Source: Mycolicibacterium doricum
GTDB taxonomy: Bacteria > Actinomycetota > Actinomycetes > Mycobacteriales > Mycobacteriaceae
Length of the DNA: 64,000 nucleotides
NCBI RefSeq assembly: GCF_010728155.1
Contig: NZ_AP022605.1
Coordinates: 3,286,001 to 3,350,000 of the forward strand
Reading direction: 5' to 3'
Part shown: positions 26,517 to 37,356 of the stretch, in pieces
Layout: each line of letters begins with the position of its first letter
Position numbering within the stretch: the first letter of the stretch is position 1
Notes under the pieces: model-generated
The model's database searches: none
What the model saw: only the letters and a program-made list of their open reading frames with translations
What the model was told of the DNA's origin: nothing
Program-made: the position numbers and the translations under genes

Positions 26517-28379
26517 ATGACCCGCAGCCTGGATCAGGTCGTCACCGCGGCGGCCGCGGAGTTGATGGCCGCCACCGCCGCCAACGTGGTCGACAGCTGC
26601 ACCCGGGTCCTCGCCGACGTCGTCGCCCATCTCGGCGTCGACTTCAGCTTCCTGCGTCACAACGACCACATCATCAAGGCGACCAAGCTGGTGGCCGAAT
26701 GGCCGATCCGCGATCACATTCCGGACCCGGATCCGATCGGGGTCATCTTTTTCTCCGAGGCCGACCCGATCTTCCGGCAGGCCGAATACCTCAAGACGCC
26801 CCTCATCGTGCGACCCGACCCGGACAACGACGACTACCAGCGCCGCATCGAGAAGGGCCGAGGTGTGCCGTCGGTGTCGATGGCGTGCGTGCCGCTGCTC
26901 TCGGGAGAGACGACCTCGGGCATCCTCGGATTCATCAAGGTCGGTGACCGCGAGTGGACCCCCGAGGAGCTGAACGCGCTGCAGGCGATCGCGACGCTGT
27001 TCGCCCAGTTGCAGGCCCGCATCGCCGCCGAAGAGCAACTCCAGTACCTCGCCCAGCACGACGACCTGTCCGGGCTGCTCAACCGCCGGGCCCTGATGGC
27101 GCACCTCGACCAGCGTCTCGCCGAGGGGCGCCCCGGTCCGGTGTCGGCGCTCTTCCTCGACCTGGACCGCCTCAAAACCGTCAACGACTACCTGGGGCAC
27201 AGCGCGGGCGACCAGTTCATCAAGATGTTCGCCGAACGGTTGCGGGCCGGGACCGAGAGACCCGCCGCGATCGCCCGCGTCGGCGGTGACGAGTTCGTGG
27301 TGGTGCCCGACGACCCGATGGATGTCGAGACGGTCGAGAGCTTCGCCCGCCAGCTGCAGACCTTCTTGCAGCGCAGGGTGGAGATCGACGGGGAGATGCT
27401 CGCCCGTACGGTGAGTATCGGTGTGGCCGTCGGGACCCCCGGTGACGACACCACGTCGGACCTACTGCGCCGAGCCGACCAGGCCGCGCTGTCGGCAAAG
27501 AGCGCCGGGGGCAGCAGGACCGCGGTGTTCACCACCGAGATGGCGTCGCAGCACGCCATCCGCAACGACATCGAGATGCATCTCGAAGGGGTGATCGACG
27601 AAGCCAGTAGCGCTCTGGTCCTGCACTACCTACCCGAGGTGGACATGCGCACCGGAAAGGTGCTCGGCACCGAGGCGCTGGTCCGCTGGCGGCATCCGAC
27701 GCGGGGCCTGCTGCTGCCCGAGTCGTTCATCGGCGTGGCCGAGTCCATCAATCTGGCAGGAAAACTCGGTCGCCTGGTGATGCGCTCGGCGTGCGCGGAC
27801 TTCGCCCGCTGGAGGTCGCGGCGTACGGCCTGCGACGCGGTCCTGCGCGTCAACGTCTCCCCCGTGCAACTGGTTTCGGACGGGTTCGCGGCCACTGTCG
27901 CGGACACCCTCGATGAGTTCGGGGTCGGCGGTTCCGCTGTCTGCCTGGAGATCACCGAGAGTGTGGTGGTCCAGGACATCGAGGCCACCCGCCACACATT
28001 GGCGGCGCTCAAAGAGGTCGGCGTGCGTATCGCGATCGACGACTTCGGCACCGGCTACAGCGCTCTGACGCACCTGAAGTCACTTCCGGTCGACACCCTG
28101 AAAATCGACCGTGGCTTCGTGCGTGACCTCGGCGCCAGCCCCGGCGACCTGGCGATCGTTCGCGCGATCCTGGCGTTGGCCGACGCGTTCGAACTCGAGG
28201 TCGTCGCCGAGGGCGTCGAGACCGTCGCGGCCGCCACGACGTTGCTCGACCTGGGTTGCCCGCGCGCCCAGGGTTTCATGCTGTCCCGTCCGGTCGACGG
28301 CGCCGCGATGGAGGCACTGTTTCGTCAGGGGTGCATCGCCGTCGACGCCTGGCGTGGCGTGACGACGCCGCAACCGTGA
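26517..28379 (+). CDS. GAF-GGDEF-EAL cyclic-di-GMP enzyme (Rv1354c/DcpA-like)
   Basis: A 620-aa signalling protein: GAF sensor (about residues 1-165), diguanylate cyclase domain with intact RVGGDEFVVV, and phosphodiesterase domain with intact TEALVRW, CLEITE, IDDFGTGYSAL and VVAEGVET motifs. Length and domain order match M. tuberculosis Rv1354c and M. smegmatis DcpA, reported to both make and break c-di-GMP; both active sites look competent. In M. tuberculosis the orthologue is elsewhere, so its place after mutY differs. It converges with the AraC-type gene 16 bases downstream. Confidence 0.92.
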   Translation: MTRSLDQVVTAAAAELMAATAANVVDSCTRVLADVVAHLGVDFSFLRHNDHIIKATKLVAEWPIRDHIPDPDPIGVIFFSEADPIFRQAEYLKTPLIVRPDPDNDDYQRRIEKGRGVPSVSMACVPLLSGETTSGILGFIKVGDREWTPEELNALQAIATLFAQLQARIAAEEQLQYLAQHDDLSGLLNRRALMAHLDQRLAEGRPGPVSALFLDLDRLKTVNDYLGHSAGDQFIKMFAERLRAGTERPAAIARVGGDEFVVVPDDPMDVETVESFARQLQTFLQRRVEIDGEMLARTVSIGVAVGTPGDDTTSDLLRRADQAALSAKSAGGSRTAVFTTEMASQHAIRNDIEMHLEGVIDEASSALVLHYLPEVDMRTGKVLGTEALVRWRHPTRGLLLPESFIGVAESINLAGKLGRLVMRSACADFARWRSRRTACDAVLRVNVSPVQLVSDGFAATVADTLDEFGVGGSAVCLEITESVVVQDIEATRHTLAALKEVGVRIAIDDFGTGYSALTHLKSLPVDTLKIDRGFVRDLGASPGDLAIVRAILALADAFELEVVAEGVETVAAATTLLDLGCPRAQGFMLSRPVDGAAMEALFRQGCIAVDAWRGVTTPQP

Positions 28380-28395
28380 ACCGACGGCAGCAGCC

Positions 28396-29376
28396 CTACG
28401 CCGTAGGCTCGGCCTCGGTGTCGTTGCAACAGAACCGCCTGCGGTAGTCGGTGGGGGTCACGCCGACGGTCCGGCGGAAGTGGTGGCGCAGCAGGGTGGC
28501 CGTACCGAATCCGGACCGCTCGGCGATGCGCTCGATGTCGAGATCGCTCTCCTCGAGCATCCGACGCGCATAGAGAACCCGCTGATCGGTCACCCACTGC
28601 ATCGGGGTGGTGCCCGTCTCCTCGACGAAGCGACGGGCGAAGGTGCGCGCCGACATGTTGGCCCGCCGCGCGAGCGTGCTGACGGTGTGCGGCTTCTCGA
28701 GATTGGCCACGATCCAGTCTAGTTGCGGCGCAAAGCGTTCCGAGCGTCTGAGGGGGATCGGCTGTTCGATGTACTGCCGCTGATCGCCGTCGCGCTGGGG
28801 CGGCACCACCATCCGGCGGGCGATCCGATTGGTGACCTCGCTGCCCAGTTCGCGCCGGACCAGGTGCAAGCAGGCGTCGATTCCGGCCGCGGTACCGGCA
28901 CTCGTGATCAGGTTGCCGTCGTCGACGAACAGCACGTTACGGTCGACCCGAGCGGTGGGGTACGTCCGCGCCAGCAGATCGGCATACATCCAGTGCGTCG
29001 TACACGGCCTGCCGTCGAGCAGCCCCGCGGCGCCGACGACGAAGGCCCCCGAGCAGACCGTCAGGATGATCGATCCGCGTGCGGCCGCCTCGCGCAGCAC
29101 CTCGAGCGCCTCGCGCGGGTAGCCGTTGCCGCCGGAGGCGATCGCGGGTACGGCGACCAGGTCCGCGCCTAGGAGATCGTCGAAGTCGTGCCGCGGGCTG
29201 AGGTGAGCGCCGATCGTCGAGCGCACGGGTTCACCCGCCACCGGTCCGCAGACCTTGAAGTCGAAAACGGGGACGCCATCCGCGGAGCGGTCGATACCGA
29301 AAACCTCGCAGATGATGCCGAACTCGAAAACCGCCAGCCCGTCGAGCACGAGTGTCGATACGCTTCTCAGCGGCAT
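28396..29376 (-). CDS. GlxA/FtrA-type regulator: DJ-1/PfpI domain plus AraC helix-turn-helix
   Basis: A 326-aa transcription factor. Residues about 5-175 form a DJ-1/PfpI-like domain with a Cys at the nucleophile-elbow position (ILTVCSGAFVVGAAGLLDG); the C-terminal 100 residues are an AraC double helix-turn-helix (VSTLARRANMSARTFARRFVEETG; IERIAERSGFGTATLLRHHFRRTVGVTPTDYRR). This family often controls amine or aldehyde catabolism; the inducer and target here are unknown. Its start lies 71 bases from the divergent small membrane protein gene, which could be a target. Confidence 0.88.
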   Translation of the reverse strand: MPLRSVSTLVLDGLAVFEFGIICEVFGIDRSADGVPVFDFKVCGPVAGEPVRSTIGAHLSPRHDFDDLLGADLVAVPAIASGGNGYPREALEVLREAAARGSIILTVCSGAFVVGAAGLLDGRPCTTHWMYADLLARTYPTARVDRNVLFVDDGNLITSAGTAAGIDACLHLVRRELGSEVTNRIARRMVVPPQRDGDQRQYIEQPIPLRRSERFAPQLDWIVANLEKPHTVSTLARRANMSARTFARRFVEETGTTPMQWVTDQRVLYARRMLEESDLDIERIAERSGFGTATLLRHHFRRTVGVTPTDYRRRFCCNDTEAEPTA

Positions 29377-29447
29377 GGCAGCATATTAGCGTAAGCGGTC
29401 AGTCCTGCCACTGTTGGCGGACTGTGCCCAGTCGAAAGATAACTGCC

Positions 29448-29711
29448 GTGACTACAGCACTGATCTCCCTCGCCGTGTTGAATCCGTTCGCCCTGACGGC
29501 GGTCCTGATCTGGACAGCACGCCGGGCCGGGATCCTGCGCTGGGACCTCGACCAGTTCCGTGTGTGGGCCCCGATGGCAGGACGATTCGACAGCCGGCGC
29601 GACGAGGACCGCGATTATCACCGGGTCCAACACGACCTCGACGCGATCCGCACCCGCTTCGAGGAACACCCGGTGCGGCCGGCCTCAGGCGTGCTGGGGG
29701 AGCGACGTTAG
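29448..29711 (+). CDS. Small conserved membrane protein
   Basis: An 87-aa protein. One N-terminal hydrophobic segment (ALISLAVLNPFALTAVLIWTA) is followed by a conserved-looking amphipathic stretch RRAGILRWDLDQFRVWAPMAGRF and a charged C-terminal tail (DRDYHRVQHDLDAIRTRFEEHP), suggesting a single-pass protein with a cytoplasmic helix. GTG 29448 is chosen because it opens the membrane segment; an in-frame extension upstream exists. Its end overlaps the 3' end of the convergent hydrolase gene by 27 bases. I recognise the pattern as actinobacterial but know no function. Confidence 0.6.
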   Translation: MTTALISLAVLNPFALTAVLIWTARRAGILRWDLDQFRVWAPMAGRFDSRRDEDRDYHRVQHDLDAIRTRFEEHPVRPASGVLGERR

Positions 29712-30455
29712 GAATGCCTCCACGGCGCCGCGGTACACCTTCGGCTGCTCGTCGTGAATGAGATGACCGGCGTCGGGCACCTTCAGATACCTCGTGCGGT
29801 AACCGGTTTCGGCCATCTGACGCATCTGTCCCGGCGGCGTGACGGTGTTTCCCGCCTCGAGCAACAGGGCCGGGACCCGCACCTGTTGCCACTGATGCCA
29901 GAAGTCGCGGCGCCCCCACTCGGCGGCGATGTCGATCCAGTGACGCCGCCGCCCGTGCAGCCGCCACCCGGTCGCGGTGCGGTCGAAGGCCTCGAGGAAG
30001 TAGCGCCCGGCGATCGGGCCGAACTCGGCGAACACCTGTTGTTCGGTTTCGAACTCGACGGGCAGCGCGCGCAGCCACGGTTCCCAGGGTCCGGTGGTGC
30101 GGCCGCGAAAGTCCGGCGCCATGTCTTCGACCACCACCGCGGTCACCAGGTCGGGCCGGTCCGCGGCCAGGCACCACGCGTGCAGCGCGCCCATCGAATG
30201 ACCGATCAGCGTGGCCGGGCAGCCGATGCGCGCGACCGCGTCGCCGAGTTCGGCCACGAAGCACTCTGTACCTATCGGATGCGAATCGACCACATCCCGG
30301 CCGCGGTGCCACGGCGCGTCGTAGGTGTAGACCGTGCCAAGACCGGTCAGCCACGGCAGCTGACGCCCCCACGTGGTGCCGCGTCCCATCAGGCCGTGCA
30401 CCAGGACCAGCGGTGCGCCGTCGCCACCCCGGGGGGTCAACAGTGGCGAGTGCAT
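29685..30455 (-). CDS. Alpha/beta-fold hydrolase (Rv3591c-like)
   Basis: A 256-aa alpha/beta hydrolase. LVHGLMGRGTTWG forms the oxyanion hole region, GHSMGALHAW the nucleophile elbow (Ser), and the late His is in VPDAGHLIHDEQP; the acid follows strand 6 in the VPALLLEAGNTV region. A lid of about 70 residues (RGRTTGPWEPWLRALPVEFE...) separates the elbow and the acid. Gene order next to mhuD matches Rv3591c. Substrate unknown. Divergent from mhuD with 38 bases between starts. Confidence 0.88.
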   Translation of the reverse strand: MHSPLLTPRGGDGAPLVLVHGLMGRGTTWGRQLPWLTGLGTVYTYDAPWHRGRDVVDSHPIGTECFVAELGDAVARIGCPATLIGHSMGALHAWCLAADRPDLVTAVVVEDMAPDFRGRTTGPWEPWLRALPVEFETEQQVFAEFGPIAGRYFLEAFDRTATGWRLHGRRRHWIDIAAEWGRRDFWHQWQQVRVPALLLEAGNTVTPPGQMRQMAETGYRTRYLKVPDAGHLIHDEQPKVYRGAVEAFLTSLPQHA

Positions 30456-30493
30456 GTGCTCATCTTGCCCAGCCCAAGCGGTAACCTAACCGC

Positions 30494-30823
30494 ATGCCCA
30501 GCCAGAACCCTGTGGTGAAGATCAATGCAATCGAGGTCCCGCCGGACGCCGGCCCGGAATTGGAGAAGCGGTTCGCGCACCGCGCACACGCCGTCGACAA
30601 CCAGCCCGGCTTCCTCGGCTTCCAGCTGTTGCGGCCCGTCAGGGGCGAGAACCGCTACTTCGTCGTCACGCAGTGGGAAACCGAAGAGGCATTCCAAGCC
30701 TGGGCGACCGGCCCGGCGATCGAGGCGCACAAGGGTCAGGCCGCCAACCCGGTCGCGACCGGTGCCTCGCTGCTGGAATTCGAGGTCGTGCTCGACGTTG
30801 CGGGGTCCGGCGAGAAGGCCTGA
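30494..30823 (+). CDS. mhuD: Mycobilin-producing haem oxygenase MhuD
   Basis: A 109-aa IsdG-family protein that opens haem to mycobilin isomers and releases iron, used in haem-iron acquisition. The N-terminal Asn (KINAIEVP; Asn7 in M. tuberculosis) and the haem-ligand His (EAHKGQ; His75) are in place, and the tail NPVATGASLLEFEVVLDV is nearly identical to the M. tuberculosis protein as I recall it. Start ATG 30494 gives four extra residues over M. tuberculosis. It overlaps the start of lpqF, so both are probably one transcript. Confidence 0.92.
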   Translation: MPSQNPVVKINAIEVPPDAGPELEKRFAHRAHAVDNQPGFLGFQLLRPVRGENRYFVVTQWETEEAFQAWATGPAIEAHKGQAANPVATGASLLEFEVVLDVAGSGEKA

Positions 30824-32177
30824 CGCGACGCGAACAGCACGCCGGGTGACCGGCCTGGCGACTGCTGCCGCGCTCGTCGTCTCCTCAGTGTCCGGATGCG
30901 GCGACCAGCGCACCGCACCGGCCGACGCGGCTTACGGCGCGCACATCGGCACCACTACGCCACAGGGCCTGCGCGCCAAGCAGACCATGGACATGGTCAA
31001 TTCCGACTGGCCCATCGGCGATGTCAACGTGCGCACGATGGCCGTCGAGGCCGAGGTCGACGGCATCATCGACGCCATGGGCAACCTGTGGTGGGACCGC
31101 CCGATCACCGTCACCGGGGTCGACATCCGCGCGGGCACCGCGACCCTGCGCGTCGAGACGCCGTACGGCGCCGAACAGGACATCGATCTGCGCACCGACG
31201 ACAACGGTTTGGTCGACCGGTTCGACGTGACGTTGCGCCCGCCGGTGATCGAGAACTGGGCGGACATCGACGCCGTATTGGGCAGCTCCGGCGCGCGTTA
31301 CTCCTACCAGGTGTCGCGGGTCACCCAGGGCGGCCCGATCGGCAAGTGCCAAAAGGTGTCAGGCACCAACACCGAGATGTCGCTGCCGCTGGCGTCGATC
31401 TTCAAGCTCTACGTACTGCTCGCCGTGGCCGACGCCGTCACCACCGGCCGCGTGAACTGGGACGACCAGCTCACCATCACCGAGCGTTCGAAGGCCGTCG
31501 GTTCGGCCGGCCTCGACGAACTGCCGACCGGTGCGACCGTATCGGTCCGCTCCGCGGCCCAGCAGATGATCTCCGCCAGCGACAACATGGCCACCGACCT
31601 GCTGATCGAGCGCCTCGGCCCGGGTGCGGTGGAGCGGGCGCTGGTAGCCGCCGGCCACCACGATCCGGCCAGCATGACGCCGTTCCCGACCATGCACGAG
31701 ATGTTCTCCGTAGGCTGGGGTGAGCCCGATTTGCGCGAGCAGTGGAAGAAGGCCGACCCTGCCGGCCGCGCGGCGCTGCTGAAGCAGACCGATTCGCGTC
31801 CGTACGAACCCGACCCGGCCCGCACGCATACGCCGGCCTCCGATTACGGCGCCGAGTGGTACGGCAGCGCATCCGACATCTGCCGCGTCCACGCCGCGCT
31901 GCAGGCCGCGGCTGTCGGCGAGGCCGCCCCCGTCAAGGACATCCTTTCGGCCATCCCCGGGGTAGATGTCGACCGCGCGAAATGGCCATACATCGGGGCG
32001 AAGGGCGGCAACCTGCCCGGCGACCTGACATTCAGCTGGTACGCCGTCGACCACACCGGCCAGCCGTGGGTGGTGAGTTTCCAGCTCAACTGGCCCCGGT
32101 ACCGCAGTCGCACCGCAGCGAGATGGCTGCTGTCGATCGTGCACCAGACCTTCGCGATGGTGCCGGTCGCCGACTGA
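30798..32177 (+). CDS. lpqF: Beta-lactamase-like lipoprotein LpqF
   Basis: A roughly 459-aa lipoprotein of the serine beta-lactamase/transpeptidase fold. After the lipobox VSGC comes an NTF2-like domain (MDMVNSDWPIGDVNVRT ... VIENWADIDAVL), then the penicillin-recognising domain with SxxK in LASIFKLYVLLA, SDN in SASDNMATDLL and KGG in GAKGGN. It is related to class A enzymes; whether it cleaves beta-lactams or an ester is unknown. Start is uncertain: TTG 30798, inside mhuD, gives an Arg-rich n-region; GTG 30846 would leave almost no n-region. Follows mhuD as Rv3593 follows Rv3592. Confidence 0.85.
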   Translation: MRGPARRPDATRTARRVTGLATAAALVVSSVSGCGDQRTAPADAAYGAHIGTTTPQGLRAKQTMDMVNSDWPIGDVNVRTMAVEAEVDGIIDAMGNLWWDRPITVTGVDIRAGTATLRVETPYGAEQDIDLRTDDNGLVDRFDVTLRPPVIENWADIDAVLGSSGARYSYQVSRVTQGGPIGKCQKVSGTNTEMSLPLASIFKLYVLLAVADAVTTGRVNWDDQLTITERSKAVGSAGLDELPTGATVSVRSAAQQMISASDNMATDLLIERLGPGAVERALVAAGHHDPASMTPFPTMHEMFSVGWGEPDLREQWKKADPAGRAALLKQTDSRPYEPDPARTHTPASDYGAEWYGSASDICRVHAALQAAAVGEAAPVKDILSAIPGVDVDRAKWPYIGAKGGNLPGDLTFSWYAVDHTGQPWVVSFQLNWPRYRSRTAARWLLSIVHQTFAMVPVAD

Positions 32178-32185
32178 CGCGCGAG

Positions 32186-32737
32186 TCAAAGAGGGGACCG
32201 CAGTGTCCACGCGTGGCCGCGGAAGTGCAGCACCGTGCGGCTCACCGGCGCGATGTCCACGCGCCAGAACGACTTCGCGGGCGCGTCGAGCACGACCAGG
32301 ATGGCCGCGCGCACGACAGCAGGATGGGTGACGGCCACCAATCTGCCGCGCCGACGCGCCAGTGAGTCCATCCACCGACGCACCCGCTCGATCACCTGAA
32401 CCACCGTCTCCCCGCCGTGCGGCGCCTGGGCCGGATCGGTGAGCCAGATCGCGAGCTCGGCCGGCTCCACACCGCCGAGCACGTCGCCGCGCCACCGGCC
32501 GCAGTCGAGATCGGCAAGCAGCGGTTCGACGACGGCGTGCAGACCGAGAAGCTCGGCGGTCTGCCTGGTCCGCTTCTCCGGTCCGCAGTACGCGGCGTCG
32601 GTGGGCCCCAGCTCGACACAGGTGTCGGCCTGGCGGTTACCCTGGGCGTTCAGCGGCTCGTCGGTGGGGAACCGTCCGGCCGACACGGCGTCGGTCATCG
32701 CGTGCGACACCAGTGTCAGCCGGACGACCTCGCTCAC
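32186..32737 (-). CDS. Histidine phosphatase-superfamily protein in cobalt operon
   Basis: A 183-aa phosphoglycerate-mutase-fold protein. The catalytic N-terminal motif, normally RHG, here reads LVSHAMTDAV: the phospho-accepting His is kept but Arg and Gly are Ser and Ala. The second half keeps the second active-site His (VAVTHPAVVRAA) and Arg in CGPEKRTRQTAELL. GTG 32737 overlaps the cbtA stop by four bases (GTGA). Third gene of a riboswitch-controlled cobalt operon, so a CobC-like role (alpha-ribazole phosphate dephosphorylation) is plausible but unproven given the changed motif. Confidence 0.8.
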   Translation of the reverse strand: MSEVVRLTLVSHAMTDAVSAGRFPTDEPLNAQGNRQADTCVELGPTDAAYCGPEKRTRQTAELLGLHAVVEPLLADLDCGRWRGDVLGGVEPAELAIWLTDPAQAPHGGETVVQVIERVRRWMDSLARRRGRLVAVTHPAVVRAAILVVLDAPAKSFWRVDIAPVSRTVLHFRGHAWTLRSPL

Positions 32738-33528
32738 GCCCGGAGGATCTCTCGGCGGCCGTCGAGCAGACGCGACGCCAGCGGTGCGAACACGCACGCG
32801 ATCGTCGCCCACATCACTGCCTGAGTGCCCAGCGAGTACAGCCGGAAGTCGTAGAGGACGTCGGCCGGGAAGCCCTCGTACACGATCACCCCGGCGTCGT
32901 CACGGACGGGACCGGGCGTCTCGTCGACGGTCGGCAGAACCAGCATCAACACCGTGCTGACCACCACGTAGGCACCCGCGCCTGCCAGCGTGGCATTCCA
33001 GGTGCCGAGCCGCTCCTGCAATCGGCGCCCCAAATAGACGGCTCCGACTAGCAGCGCGGCCGACATGGCGACCACCAGCAGGTACAGCAGCGTCCGCTGC
33101 CGCAGGGTCTCGTCGAGACTCAGCGCCGGCGGGCTCGCCGGATATTTCAGAGACGGGACGACGTAGAGGCTCAACAACATGCCGGCGGCCACGTACAGCG
33201 ACAGCAACCGAGCGGAGACGTTGCCGACTCGTCCGTAGGCGACGGCGAACACGATCGCGAACAATGCGCCCATCGCGACGCAGAACGTGAGCATGCCGAA
33301 GCCCAGGCCAACGTTCATCTGGATGGCGCGGGAGAATCCCCCGCCGTCCTCGCCGTGGCTGTGGCCGTGTCCGGCGTGTTCGATCGCCTGGTGAGCGGCG
33401 CCGACACCGCCTTCGTACGCGATGGCCCGGTCGATGACGGGTTCGACGAAGATCCGCGCGAAGACGAACGCGACCGCGGCTGCGAGGGCACCGGCCAGAA
33501 GGCCGCGCCCGATGATCTGCCGCTCCAT
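32734..33528 (-). CDS. cbtA: Cobalt transporter subunit CbtA
   Basis: A 264-aa membrane protein of the CbtA family with about six hydrophobic helices (e.g. LLAGALAAAVAFVFARIFVEP at the start). An early loop is His-rich (HAGHGHSHGEDGGG) and fits metal capture; the family signature lies around FSRAIQMNVGLGFGMLTFCVAMGALFAIVFAV. CbtA with CbtB forms a predicted energy-independent cobalt uptake system regularly found behind B12 riboswitches. It lies 29 bases after cbtB. Confidence 0.88.
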   Translation of the reverse strand: MERQIIGRGLLAGALAAAVAFVFARIFVEPVIDRAIAYEGGVGAAHQAIEHAGHGHSHGEDGGGFSRAIQMNVGLGFGMLTFCVAMGALFAIVFAVAYGRVGNVSARLLSLYVAAGMLLSLYVVPSLKYPASPPALSLDETLRQRTLLYLLVVAMSAALLVGAVYLGRRLQERLGTWNATLAGAGAYVVVSTVLMLVLPTVDETPGPVRDDAGVIVYEGFPADVLYDFRLYSLGTQAVMWATIACVFAPLASRLLDGRREILRA

Positions 33529-33557
33529 GTTGACTTCGTCCCTCCTCTGCCGGTCGG

Positions 33558-33776
33558 TCAGTGGCAGGGGAAGCCGAGGAGATGGCGTGCGTCGTGGACG
33601 AATTCGTGGATCGCCGTGTTGTCGGCGCCGAAGACCGACCTCGCCCCCTGATCGAAGCCGAGGAAGTAGAGCACCAGCAGCGCCAGGAACGCGGTGGCCG
33701 ACAACCAGACCGTGGCGCGCATGGCCGACAGGTCGATGGCCGGAACGCGGGTCTGGCGCGCTTGCGGTGACGTCAT
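33558..33776 (-). CDS. cbtB: Cobalt transporter subunit CbtB
   Basis: A 72-aa protein with one membrane helix (ATAFLALLVLYFLGFDQG) and the CbtB C-terminal metal-site signature NTAIHEFVHDARHLLGFPCH (three His and a Cys in the last 16 residues). First gene of cbtB-cbtA-phosphatase. AAAGGA precedes the ATG at 33776, and the cobalamin riboswitch ends about 40 bases upstream, so translation can be occluded when cobalamin is plentiful. Confidence 0.9.
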   Translation of the reverse strand: MTSPQARQTRVPAIDLSAMRATVWLSATAFLALLVLYFLGFDQGARSVFGADNTAIHEFVHDARHLLGFPCH

Positions 33777-33814
33777 CAGGGGTCCTTTCCGGGATTTCGC
33801 GTCCCGAGTGGAAT

Positions 33815-33890
33815 GAAGCAGGCGTCGGGTCTGACTCTCACAGTGGCGCGACCGTTCTGGATTCTCACCAGATTCCTACGCCTGCCGATT
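33815..33890 (-). promoter_or_regulatory. Cobalamin riboswitch of the cbtBA operon
   Basis: Read on the minus strand, this leader has a closing stem GCAGGCG (33885-33879) with CGCCTGC (33824-33818), the arm TCTGGTGAGAATCCAGA and the B12-box-like segment GTCGCGCCACTGTGAGAGTC. GCCACTGTGA is the hallmark of cobalamin riboswitches. The core is compact (about 70 nt between the closing arms), as in short AdoCbl-type variants; outer helices may extend it. Placed before a cobalt transporter, it should turn the operon off when cobalamin is abundant. Confidence 0.85.
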
Positions 33891-33959
33891 ACATCGCACA
33901 TCCTAAGCATGGCGCGGCGAAATCGCGCCGTCACCCTGGTCGAACGTCCGGGAAAGACG

Positions 33960-33993
33960 AAACGGGCGGCCCCCGTGAGGTGACCGCCCGTTT
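33960..33993. terminator. Hairpin terminator between clpC1 and the cbtBA leader
   Basis: Perfect 10-bp stem AAACGGGCGG / CCGCCCGTTT around a 14-base loop, 12 bases beyond the clpC1 stop (minus strand). It ends in TTT and then GC-rich sequence, so it lacks a long U tract, as usual for mycobacterial terminators. It separates clpC1 transcription from the cobalamin riboswitch. Confidence 0.7.
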
Positions 33994-34004
33994 GCGACTC
34001 GTCG

Positions 34005-36548
<2,544 letters not shown>

Positions 36549-36863
36549 CGGTGGTTACCTGCTCTCCATCGCATAGGTGGCGTACGTTGCCCAGAGGCGC
36601 CGCTACTGACTGTTGCCACTGAACTTCAGTACACCTGCCGTCCACTCTATCGGTCGGCTGCAGCGAGCGCCGTGATTGGCGGTCCGTACCGCCATCGAAT
36701 ACCAGTTTGCCCGGACCTCCGACGCCGTCGGTACTGCACCGTTCGCCCTGGTTGTTGCTGCTGACCATGTCAACGCTGCAATCCGGGGATTCGTTTCCGG
36801 AGCGCGGCGACGATCGGTTCGCCAGCAGCGAAAGCCCCTCTGCCCGGGCATCAGACGCGAAAC
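36549..36863. other. clpC1 upstream region, no gene seen
   Basis: About 315 bases between the clpC1 start and the terminator after lsr2. No frame has homology I recognise. It must contain the clpC1 promoter; a purine-rich CAGGTAAC lies just before the ATG as a weak ribosome-binding site. I could not assign -35/-10 hexamers or a ClgR site with confidence. Confidence 0.5.
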
Positions 36864-36887
36864 GGGCAACGCACCAAGGCGTTGCCC
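36864..36887 (-). terminator. Hairpin terminator after lsr2
   Basis: An 8-bp perfect stem GGGCAACG / CGTTGCCC with an 8-base loop, 13 bases beyond the lsr2 stop. On the minus strand the 3' arm is followed by GTTTCG. It should end lsr2 transcription before the clpC1 promoter. Confidence 0.65.
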
Positions 36888-36900
36888 ATTGTTGCCGAAC

Positions 36901-37242
36901 TCAGGTTGCGGCGTGGAAGGCGTCGATGACGTCGGCGGGGATCCGGCCGCGGGTAGAGACGTTGTGACCGTTACGGCGGGCCCATTCCCGGATCGCTGCG
37001 CTCTGCTCGCGATCGATGGCACCGCGGGCCCTGATTGGTCCGGTGGCACGGCCACGGCGGCGACCGCCGACGCGGCGCCCCGCGTCGACCCACTGCTTCA
37101 GGTCTTCGCGCAGCTTCTTCGCGTTCCTGCTGGAGAGATCGATCTCATAGCTGACTCCGTCGAGTCCGAATTCAACCGTTTCATCGGCGGTACCTTCACC
37201 GTCGAAATCATCGACCAACGTGACGGTGACTTTCTTCGCCAT
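36901..37242 (-). CDS. lsr2: Nucleoid-associated protein Lsr2
   Basis: A 113-aa H-NS-like protein that coats AT-rich and foreign DNA and silences it. The N-terminal oligomerisation domain is [36 protein letters not shown]; the C-terminal DNA-binding domain has the RGR minor-groove motif in [19 protein letters not shown]. The central linker is very basic ([20 protein letters not shown]). ATG 37242 is used; a TTG directly before it is in frame. Gene order clpC1-lsr2-lysS is the mycobacterial standard. The AT-rich GAF-ANTAR region in this window is the kind of DNA Lsr2 binds. Confidence 0.97.
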   Translation of the reverse strand: MAKKVTVTLVDDFDGEGTADETVEFGLDGVSYEIDLSSRNAKKLREDLKQWVDAGRRVGGRRRGRATGPIRARGAIDREQSAAIREWARRNGHNVSTRGRIPADVIDAFHAAT

Positions 37243-37356
37243 CAATTCACACTGACCCTTCTGCCTGCGCTTGGCGGATAGTTGTGGTTACCGGATCGCG
37301 GCCTCCCATGTGTCATATGAATATACACGATTCAACAACGCCGCTTTCGCAGGAGT

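Noticed and set aside
33911..33929. Second hairpin GGCGCG/CGCGCC near the riboswitch
   Set aside because: A 6-bp GC stem is common by chance in this GC-rich DNA and has no U tract; not called as a terminator.
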